From an uncultured Faecalibacterium sp. (lineage in GTDB: Bacteria > Bacillota > Clostridia > Oscillospirales > Ruminococcaceae), in contig CAKTBG010000005.1 in NCBI GenBank assembly GCA_934533135.1, positions 1 through 64,000 of the forward strand: 64,000 nt of DNA, given 5' to 3'. The position numbers and the translations under genes are program-made. Positions within the stretch are counted from its first letter, which is position 1. The number at the start of each line of letters is the position of its first letter. Positions 57,963 through 64,000 of the stretch are shown here, piece after piece. The notes under the pieces are model-generated. The model ran no database searches and had not been told where the DNA came from. It saw only the letters and a list, made by a program, of their open reading frames with translations.

Positions 57963-58670
57963 CTAATCAATTAAATTGACAAACACCGGGCAGAGCACCG
58001 CCGTCAGCACACCGGCCACGGCGATGGACAGGCCGCTCATCGCGCCCTCCACTTCGCCCATCTGCAGTGCGCGGCTGGTGCCGACGGCATGAGCCGAGGT
58101 GCCGATGCCCACCCCCTTGGCGATGGGGTCTGTGATGTGGCACGCCTTGCAGACCGTCTCGGCCAGCAGGTTGCCCGCAATGCCGGTCAGGATGACAATG
58201 GCACCGGTCAGAGCCGCAATGCCGCCCAGCTCGGCGGCCACATCCATGCTGATGGCCGTGGTCACCGACTTCGGCAGCAGGGTCGCGTACTGTTCTTTGG
58301 TCAGATCCATCGCCAATGCCAAGGCCAGCGCACTGCCAAGGCTGACCAGCGTGCCCACCGAGATGCCCGCGATGATGGCGGCCGCATTCTCTTTGAGCAG
58401 ATCCCACTTTTCATACAGGGGAATGGCCAGACTGATGGTGGCCGGCAGCAGCAGGTAGTTGACCGGCGCAGCACTGGCCTTGTAGTCGGCATAAGGGATC
58501 TTTAAAATGCTGAGCAGGATGATGACGAAGATGCTGCCCAGCAGCAGCGGGTTGAAGATTGCCTTGCCGGTGACCCGGTTGATGAGGGTGCCCAGCGCAA
58601 ACGCGGCCAGCGTCAGCAGCACACCCCATGCCGCCGAGCCGGAAAGAAATTCATTCAGCAGTTCCGTCAT
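57963..58670 (-). CDS. lrgB: LrgB-family membrane protein
   Basis: A 235-residue LrgB/CidB-type membrane protein with about eight hydrophobic segments. Characteristic are GTLINRVTGKAIFNPLLLGS near 28, LLPKSVTTAISMDVAAELGG near 130 and GIGTSAHAVGTSRALQMGE near 190. With LrgA it forms a holin-like/antiholin pair or, in recent views, a pyruvate or small-molecule transporter. It overlaps lrgA by 20 nt, and its stop touches the right inverted repeat. Confidence 0.92.
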   Translation of the reverse strand: MTELLNEFLSGSAAWGVLLTLAAFALGTLINRVTGKAIFNPLLLGSIFVIILLSILKIPYADYKASAAPVNYLLLPATISLAIPLYEKWDLLKENAAAIIAGISVGTLVSLGSALALALAMDLTKEQYATLLPKSVTTAISMDVAAELGGIAALTGAIVILTGIAGNLLAETVCKACHITDPIAKGVGIGTSAHAVGTSRALQMGEVEGAMSGLSIAVAGVLTAVLCPVFVNLID

Positions 58671-59043
58671 TGTCGGTTCCTTTCTGCTTGCGGCGAACCA
58701 ACGCCTGTGTGGTGTGTCCGGAAGTGATCAGCACCAGCACCGTCACCGGGAAGATCGCGAGGAGGATCGGCAGCAGCATATTGCCCATCTCGGCCCACAG
58801 CTCCATCACCCCGGCCGCTGCCGGAACAAACAGCAGCGGGAAGATCCCGGTCAGGAACAGGCCGACCTCTTTCACGTCCTCCAGCCGGACGACCTTCAGC
58901 CGCAGCGCGAGCAGCAGCAGGATCAGGCCGTAAATGCTGGCCGGGATCGGCAGCGGCAGCACCGCGTGCAGGATCTCGCCCAAAAAGCAGAACGCAAGGA
59001 TCCGCGTAAATTGAAACAGATATTTCGTAGAAACCCCTCCCAT
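58651..59043 (-). CDS. lrgA: LrgA/CidA-family holin-like protein
   Basis: A 130-residue membrane protein with four hydrophobic segments. LHAVLPLPIPASIYGLILLL near 27 is the family hallmark (the conserved LP-PxxxxG pattern). It partners with LrgB. The ATG at 59043 has a poor ribosome site, so the true start may lie a few codons away. The promoter at 59110-59138 serves the pair; no LytSR-type regulator is adjacent. Confidence 0.88.
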   Translation of the reverse strand: MGGVSTKYLFQFTRILAFCFLGEILHAVLPLPIPASIYGLILLLLALRLKVVRLEDVKEVGLFLTGIFPLLFVPAAAGVMELWAEMGNMLLPILLAIFPVTVLVLITSGHTTQALVRRKQKGTDNDGTAE

Positions 59044-59109
59044 TGGACTTCATTGGATCGTTTTTGTCCACCTGCCGTCGGCAGGCATTTTTTCAGCAGC
59101 CAAGTCAAC

Positions 59110-59138
59110 AGTATAGCCCAAAAAGCCCCGATGCGCAA
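59110..59138 (-). promoter_or_regulatory. Promoter of lrgAB
   Basis: On the minus strand TTGCGC, 17 nt, TATACT. Confidence 0.6.
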
Positions 59139-59212
59139 CAGCAATACTTGACAAGAATTTACGCCCATCCTGTCAAAAACTGGCGTTTCTGAAGGGTGCA
59201 AAAGCGAATGCA

Positions 59213-59248
59213 AAAAATCAGCCGTCCGGCAGAACGCCGGACGGCTGA
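59213..59248 (-). terminator. Terminator of the murE-side operon
   Basis: On the minus strand TCAGCCGTCCGGC-GTTCT-GCCGGACGGCTGA followed by TTTTTTG, 20 bp after the murE stop. Confidence 0.9.
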
Positions 59249-59268
59249 CGCAGAGGCAGCGGATCGGA

Positions 59269-60747
59269 TCACTCCAGCCCGATCTGACGGGCATATTCCT
59301 CCAGCAGCTCCCGCTCGAGGAAGGGGGTCTTGACGCCAAGGCGGTCGCGGTACGTCTCATGCCCCTTGCCGATGACGGCGATCAGGTCGCCGGGCTGCGC
59401 ATGATCCACGGCGTAGTGCAGGGCGTCCAGACGGTCGGGGATCTCCACGAACTTTGCGTCCGGGTTGCCTTTTTCCATCCCGACCCGGATGTCGGCAAGG
59501 ATGTCCTCGACCTTCTCGAACCGGTTGTTGTCCTCGGTGAGGATGGAGAAATCGGCCATTTTTGCGCAGATCTCGCCCATTCCGTACCGGCGGAGCTTGG
59601 AGCGGTTGCCGCCGCAGCCAAACACCACCACCAGACGGTGGGGGTCATACGCCCGCAGGGTGGTCAGCAGGCTCTCGGTGGAGACTTCGTTGTGGGCGTA
59701 ATCCAGCAGGATGGTGAACTTTTTGCTGATGGGCACCAGCTCGACCCGCCCCTTGACGACGCACTTGCCGAGACCTTCGTGGATGGCGGCATCGGGCAGA
59801 CCCAGCACCTTGCCGACGGCCAGAGCCGCCAGCGCGTTGTAGACGCTGAATTCGCCGGGCATATTCACCTTCACGTCCATATCGTCCTTGCCGGAGACGT
59901 GGAACCGCACGCCCAGAAAATCGTGGGTGCGGAGCAGCTCATAGCTTCCGGCGCGGTAGTCGGCCTTCTCGCCCCGGCCGTAGGTCACCAGCTGGCAGGT
60001 GTGGCCTTCCAGCAGAGCTTCGGTGTTCTCGTCGTCGAGGTTGACCACGCCCACATCGCAGCGTTGGAAGAGCTTGCCCTTCCAGCTGCGGTATTCTTCA
60101 AAGGTCTTGTGTTCGCCCGGGCCGATGTGATCCGGCGACAGGTTGGTGAACACGCCCACCTGATACTGCACGCCCGCCACGCGGTCCATCATCAGACCCT
60201 GACTGGACACTTCCATCAGCGCGGTGTCGCAGCCTGCGTCCAGAAACTCCCGGAAGGTCTTTTGCAGCTCGTAGCTTTCGGGGGTGGTGTTGGCCGTCTC
60301 CTTGTGGTGCCCCATAAAGTAGATGCCGTTGGTGCCGATCATGCCCACCTTGCGGCCTGCCGCTTCGAGGACGCTCTTGATCATGTGGGTCGTCGTGGTC
60401 TTGCCCTTGGTGCCGGTGACGCCGATCATGGTCATCTTCCGGGATGGGTTGCCAAAAAGGTTCGCGCTCATCAGGGCCATGGCATAGCGGCTGTTCTCGA
60501 CCTTGAGGATGGTCACGCCCGGCATCGCCGACCGGTCGATGTCGTGCTGGACGACCAGCGCACACACCCCCTGCTGCACGCAGTCGGCGGCAAAATCGTG
60601 GCTGTCCCGCTGGGTGCCGACGATGCAGACGAACAACCGGCCCGGTGCGGCCTTCCGGCTGTCATAGATGATGTCTTCGATCTCTGTCTCAAGGCTGCCC
60701 TGCACCAGCGTATAGGGCACGCCCTCGATCAGTTGTTCCAGTTTCAT
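59269..60747 (-). CDS. murE: UDP-N-acetylmuramyl-tripeptide synthetase
   Basis: A 492-residue Mur ligase that adds the third amino acid to the peptidoglycan stem. ATP loop GVTGTKGKTTTTHMIK near 108, STTPES-like NTTPESYELQ near 158 and DYAHNEVSTESLL near 345 are intact. The selectivity segment reads TEDNNRFE where meso-diaminopimelate enzymes have DNPR; the Arg is kept, which favours DAP, but this is only suggestive. The start at 60747 is set by GAGGAGTG. It lies 13 nt downstream of ftsQ, not at its usual place before mraY. Confidence 0.93.
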   Translation of the reverse strand: MKLEQLIEGVPYTLVQGSLETEIEDIIYDSRKAAPGRLFVCIVGTQRDSHDFAADCVQQGVCALVVQHDIDRSAMPGVTILKVENSRYAMALMSANLFGNPSRKMTMIGVTGTKGKTTTTHMIKSVLEAAGRKVGMIGTNGIYFMGHHKETANTTPESYELQKTFREFLDAGCDTALMEVSSQGLMMDRVAGVQYQVGVFTNLSPDHIGPGEHKTFEEYRSWKGKLFQRCDVGVVNLDDENTEALLEGHTCQLVTYGRGEKADYRAGSYELLRTHDFLGVRFHVSGKDDMDVKVNMPGEFSVYNALAALAVGKVLGLPDAAIHEGLGKCVVKGRVELVPISKKFTILLDYAHNEVSTESLLTTLRAYDPHRLVVVFGCGGNRSKLRRYGMGEICAKMADFSILTEDNNRFEKVEDILADIRVGMEKGNPDAKFVEIPDRLDALHYAVDHAQPGDLIAVIGKGHETYRDRLGVKTPFLERELLEEYARQIGLE

Positions 60748-60760
60748 AACGCAACACTCC

Positions 60761-62296
60761 TCATTCCTGATTGGTGGTCTGGGTCTCGGTGGGTTCTGTG
60801 GGATCTTCCGCCGTGTCTGCCGCGGCAGCATCGTCCGCGGCCGGGGCGGTCTCTGCGGCGGTCGGGTCGGCCGGGGCGGTCTCTGCCGGGGGTTCCGGCA
60901 GCTCCGGCGGTTCGGGCACAACGTAGCCCGAGGGCAGCTCCGGTTCTCCCTGCGCAAAACGGAATTTCCGGGTACTGGAAGCGGACAGGTGGCTCAGATC
61001 CAGCACACCGGTATCGGTGGCGGCGCAGCCCTTGCCGTCCGAATCCAGCAGCACATACTGCCCCAGCTTGAGCTTGTAGTCCAGCTCGTTCAGGGTGCCC
61101 AGCAGGACGCTGATCCGATCCTGATAGAGGAACGCCATCTGCTCGGTGTCCTCAAACTCGATCCGGGTCACATCGTCCAGCAGGCCGTAGGTTTCCAGCG
61201 CGGTCATCAGGGTGTGCAGGGATTCCAGCCGGTGGTCGGTCTGGGGTTCTGCCGCCGCTTCGGACGATGCTGCCGGATCCGAGGCCGCGCCGGACGCAGT
61301 GCTGTCGGCAGCGGGTTCTGTCGCTTCAAACGTCAGCGGATCGCCCGGCGTTTCGGAGACCGGCTCGCCGCCGTAGAGGGTCGGCAATGCGGCGGGCTGG
61401 CTGCCGGTTTTGTCCAAAATCTTCAGCCCGGCCGAGAGGGTCAGCCAGCCGTCCTGCACCTGCATGGCATAGCTGGGGATGGCTTCCGCCGCCCGCACCA
61501 CCACCGTGCCGGGATACTCCCGCTCCACTCGGATGGATTCGAGCTTGGGGAACACCTTTTCCAGCTCGGCAGCTTTTTTCCGGCTGTCCACGCTGAAGAT
61601 GTTTTCCTCGATCTGCACGCCCAGCGCACTGAGGATCTGGTCGCTGGAATAGCCCGCCAGCTCCTGCACCACTGCGCCGTCGGCGTTCTGCACTTGGATC
61701 GCGCTGATCTTGAAGAGCATCGTCCCGGTCAGGTAGACGCCCACCCCGATGACGCAGAGCAGCAGCGCGAAGGCCGTCAGCCGCCGCATCACCCTGCGGC
61801 GGCGGATGGCCGCCCGGGTCATCCGGCGTCTCTTTTTCCGCTCCCGGCGGGCGGGATCCCGCATCGTTGCCTGCGTCGGGCGGAGACGACCGTTGGGCTG
61901 AGACCGCTGGGGCTCCCGGCTGTTCCGGGGGCGGTTTCCGGCGGTGTTGCCCGGATACCGGGTGGTGTTGTTCCGGGGGTGCGGTCCGTTCCGGTTGGCC
62001 GCCCTGCCCTGCGGGGGGCGGGGGCGGTTTCCGGTCGGGAAGGCAACACTGTTGTCTCTCCGCCCGGCGGGATGGGCAGGGTTCGGCTCCCGCGGTTCGT
62101 AGTTCCGCTGGCCGGAACGGTTCTGCTGCCGGGTCGGGAACACGACGGTCTCCGGGTCGCCATACCCGCCGCTTGCCGGGCGGCGGTTCGGCGGGGTCTG
62201 CGAGGGGGTGCGCCGCAGGTCATCCCGATTCTGGTCGTATGCGCGGCGTTTGGAGCCCTGCGTGCGGCTCCGGTCACGATTCCGGTTCTGTGCCAT
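60761..62296 (-). CDS. ftsQ: Cell division protein FtsQ/DivIB, with long disordered ends
   Basis: A 511-residue protein, roughly twice the usual FtsQ length. Residues 1-165 are Arg/Pro/Asn-rich and disordered, one membrane helix follows (LTAFALLLCVIGVGVYLTG, about 170-190), then a POTRA-like domain (FKISAIQVQNADGAVVQEL, about 193-265) and the FtsQ beta domain. The last 70 residues are Pro/Ala/Glu-rich. It links early and late divisome proteins. It is co-transcribed with murG upstream (53-nt gap) and murE downstream. Confidence 0.82.
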   Translation of the reverse strand: MAQNRNRDRSRTQGSKRRAYDQNRDDLRRTPSQTPPNRRPASGGYGDPETVVFPTRQQNRSGQRNYEPREPNPAHPAGRRDNSVAFPTGNRPRPPQGRAANRNGPHPRNNTTRYPGNTAGNRPRNSREPQRSQPNGRLRPTQATMRDPARRERKKRRRMTRAAIRRRRVMRRLTAFALLLCVIGVGVYLTGTMLFKISAIQVQNADGAVVQELAGYSSDQILSALGVQIEENIFSVDSRKKAAELEKVFPKLESIRVEREYPGTVVVRAAEAIPSYAMQVQDGWLTLSAGLKILDKTGSQPAALPTLYGGEPVSETPGDPLTFEATEPAADSTASGAASDPAASSEAAAEPQTDHRLESLHTLMTALETYGLLDDVTRIEFEDTEQMAFLYQDRISVLLGTLNELDYKLKLGQYVLLDSDGKGCAATDTGVLDLSHLSASSTRKFRFAQGEPELPSGYVVPEPPELPEPPAETAPADPTAAETAPAADDAAAADTAEDPTEPTETQTTNQE

Positions 62297-62349
62297 ACGG
62301 CGTTCCCTCCTTTCTGTCTGATTTTACCACAAGCTGCCCTTTGGTGCAA

Positions 62350-63477
62350 TCACGGCGTGTTGACCAGTTTGAGCAGCGCATCCGCGATCCGGTCGAGGCT
62401 GTCGTCCACCGACAGCTTCCGGGCATTCTGCCCCATTTCGGCCAGCTTGCCCGGCGTGCGGAGCATCTCGGAGACCGTGGCGATCAGGGTTTCGCCGGTC
62501 AGATCCTTTTCCTCAATGACCACGGCGGCTCCGGCCTTCTGCAGCTCGAGCGCGTTGTAGTACTGGTGGTTCTCGGCCACATTGGGGCTGGGGATCAGCA
62601 CGGCGGCGCGGCCCACGGCTTCCAGCTCGGCCAGCGTCAGCGCACCGGCGCGGCTGATGACCAGATCGGCCGCGGCCAGCAGCTCAGGCATATTGTTGAT
62701 GTATTCTTTTACCACAAGGCTGCCGCCGGGGGCGAAGCCCTTTTCTTTTTCGAGGTTCTGGAACAGCTCAACGCCGTACTGCCCGGTGGCGTGGAGGTGG
62801 AGCACCGGCTTCTGGTTTTTCTGCTCCCATGCGCAGAGGTCGGCCACGACCTCGTTGACCCGGCGGGCACCGAGGCTGCCGCCGAAGGAGAGGATCACGG
62901 TGCGATCCCCTGCCCCCAGCTCGGCGCGGATAGCATCGCGGTTCTTGGCCTGCGTGAACACCTCGGGGCGGACCGGGTTGCCGACCACAAGGGTCTTTTC
63001 GGGGGCACCCAGTTTCTCAACGGCGGCGGGCACGGCCGCGAATACGATGTCCACGTCCGGAGCCAGCAGCTTGTTGGTCACGCCGGGGAATGCGTTCTGC
63101 TCGTGCAGGGCGGTCTTGATGCCCCGCTTGGCTGCGCAGCGCACCACCGGCCCCGAAACATAGCCGCCGCAGCCGATGACGAGATCCGGCTGGATCTCCT
63201 TCATCATGGCTTTGGCCTTGGGGCCGGAGAGAGCCAGATTCCAGAGCGTGATCAGGTTGCGCTTGAGGTTGTGGAGCGACGGCTTGCGCTGGAAGCCGGT
63301 GATCTCGATGTGGTGGAAGGGGTAGCCCGCCTGCGTGACCAGACGGTACTCCATGCCCTCCTTCCGGCCTGCAAAATGGATCTCGGCGGTGGGGTCGGCC
63401 TTTCGGATGGCTCCCGCAATGGCCAGAGCCGGGTTGATGTGTCCGGCCGTGCCGCCGGCTGCGATCAATACTTTCAT
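62350..63477 (-). CDS. murG: UDP-GlcNAc:lipid I N-acetylglucosaminyltransferase
   Basis: A 375-residue MurG, making lipid II at the inner membrane face. LIAAGGTAGHINPALA at 4-19 is the first glycine-rich loop, GCGGYVSGPV near 93 the second, and FGGSLGARRVNE near 185 the nucleotide-sugar loop; the C-terminal SRAGALTLAELEAVGRAAVL is typical. The start at 63477 is chosen for GAGGAGGG upstream and lies 13 nt after the ftsW stop. Confidence 0.95.
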   Translation of the reverse strand: MKVLIAAGGTAGHINPALAIAGAIRKADPTAEIHFAGRKEGMEYRLVTQAGYPFHHIEITGFQRKPSLHNLKRNLITLWNLALSGPKAKAMMKEIQPDLVIGCGGYVSGPVVRCAAKRGIKTALHEQNAFPGVTNKLLAPDVDIVFAAVPAAVEKLGAPEKTLVVGNPVRPEVFTQAKNRDAIRAELGAGDRTVILSFGGSLGARRVNEVVADLCAWEQKNQKPVLHLHATGQYGVELFQNLEKEKGFAPGGSLVVKEYINNMPELLAAADLVISRAGALTLAELEAVGRAAVLIPSPNVAENHQYYNALELQKAGAAVVIEEKDLTGETLIATVSEMLRTPGKLAEMGQNARKLSVDDSLDRIADALLKLVNTP

Positions 63478-63490
63478 AAACTTACCCTCC

Positions 63491-64000
63491 TCATTGGTTG
63501 GTCGGCTGTTTCTGGAACAAAATCGTCTTTGCCTTCCGCTCGGCTTCCCGCTCGGCGCGGGCGTGCTCCCGCTGCTGGCGGGCACGCTCACCGTTCCGCC
63601 CGATGTTGATCATCACGCCCATCTCGGCCAGAAGCAGGATCAGGCTGGTGCCGCCCGACGAGAAGAAGGGCAGCGAGATGCCGGTGTTGGGCAGCGTGTT
63701 GGTGACGACCGCAATGTTGCAGAATACCTGCCATGCGATCTGCGCCATGATGCCAATGCCCACCAGCGTGCAGTAGCGGTTTTCGGCATGGAACGCGATC
63801 CACAGCCCCTGCACGAGGAACAGCACAAACAGCAGGATCACCAGCACAGCCCCCACAAAGCCCAGCTCCTCGCAGACGACGCTGAAGATGAAGTCGTTGG
63901 TGCTCTCGGGCAGCCAGAGCTGTTTCTCGATGCTGTTGCCAAGGCCGAGGCCGGTCACCCCGCCCGAGCCGATGGCATACAGGCTCTGCAGGGTCTGGTC
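63491..64000 (-). CDS. ftsW: FtsW/SpoVE-family peptidoglycan glycosyltransferase, C-terminal part
   Basis: The reading frame is open to the window edge; 169 residues of the C-terminus are visible. They begin LQSLYAIGSGGVTGLGLGNS and contain LPESTNDFIFSVVCEELGF and NTLPNTGISLPFFSSGGTS, all hallmarks of SEDS proteins. The order ftsW-murG-ftsQ fits the cell-division cluster, so FtsW (or SpoVE) is more likely than RodA. The last 45 residues are a charged cytoplasmic tail. The 5' part lies beyond 64000. Confidence 0.92.
   Translation of the reverse strand, partial: DQTLQSLYAIGSGGVTGLGLGNSIEKQLWLPESTNDFIFSVVCEELGFVGAVLVILLFVLFLVQGLWIAFHAENRYCTLVGIGIMAQIAWQVFCNIAVVTNTLPNTGISLPFFSSGGTSLILLLAEMGVMINIGRNGERARQQREHARAEREAERKAKTILFQKQPTNQ

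Overview
The window comes from a GC-rich, low-copy-phage, Gram-positive-type anaerobe of the Clostridia. Gene content (glucuronate/galacturonate catabolism, citrate lyase, MurE/FtsW cell wall genes, BspA-like and InlB-like surface proteins, strong AGGAGG ribosome sites, TTGACA/TATAAT promoters) and the families of CCCTCTCAG... intergenic repeats fit a gut Oscillospiraceae such as Faecalibacterium; the genus is an inference from style, not from a search. There are no rRNA genes, no complete insertion sequence, no CRISPR array and no intact prophage.

Layout. 0-3.9 kb: tRNA-Val, a FeoB-associated peptide, an orphan phage-style repressor switch (LexA/CI-like repressor against two small divergent genes), then trmO and a LysR gene. 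3.9-6.4 kb: sigma factor, anti-sigma factor and two membrane proteins, in one minus-strand operon. 6.5-16.7 kb: birA, then an unusual minus-strand cluster of two tandem AMP-forming acyl ligases, an acyl carrier protein and a stand-alone condensation-type acyltransferase, divergent from a membrane acyltransferase, a coiled-coil glycan protein and a glycosyltransferase. 16.8-30 kb: citrate block: beta-carbonic anhydrase, CitMHS transporter, hybrid sensor kinase and OmpR-type regulator, and citDEF, interrupted by an overlapping argG-purA-pyrB operon whose three enzymes all consume aspartate. 30-38 kb: YitT-like protein, a 1454-residue sortase-type surface protein, purC and a glycerophosphodiesterase. 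38-48.7 kb: MarR plus heterodimeric ABC exporter, DedA-like protein, exonuclease, HAD phosphatase, DUF6110 protein plus P1B-type metal ATPase, and a lipoprotein with an internal stop. 48.8-54.7 kb: hexuronate degradation (epimerase-like, uxaA, uxaB, divergent uxaC). 54.7-58 kb: an InlB-like surface protein between two 162-bp inverted repeats. 58-64 kb: lrgAB and murE-ftsQ-murG-ftsW (last one cut by the window edge).

The most interesting structure lies between the genes. (1) Two unrelated surface-protein genes both have a homopolymeric G tract (G7 and G9) inside the spacer between promoter -35 and -10 boxes, with non-optimal 16 and 15 nt spacing: a classic layout for phase variation by slippage. 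(2) The second of these genes sits in a 3.27 kb segment bounded by 162-bp, about 94% identical inverted repeats. (3) Those repeats belong to a dispersed family whose CCCTCTC end begins 0-1 nt after the stop codon of the neighbouring gene in five of the clear copies, and whose hairpins differ by compensating base pairs. (4) A separate hairpin with a GGGCCC stem occurs three times, again with covarying pairs. (5) The citrate transporter and citDEF upstream regions share an 18-bp motif matching 11-bp phased repeats of the type bound by OmpR-family regulators.
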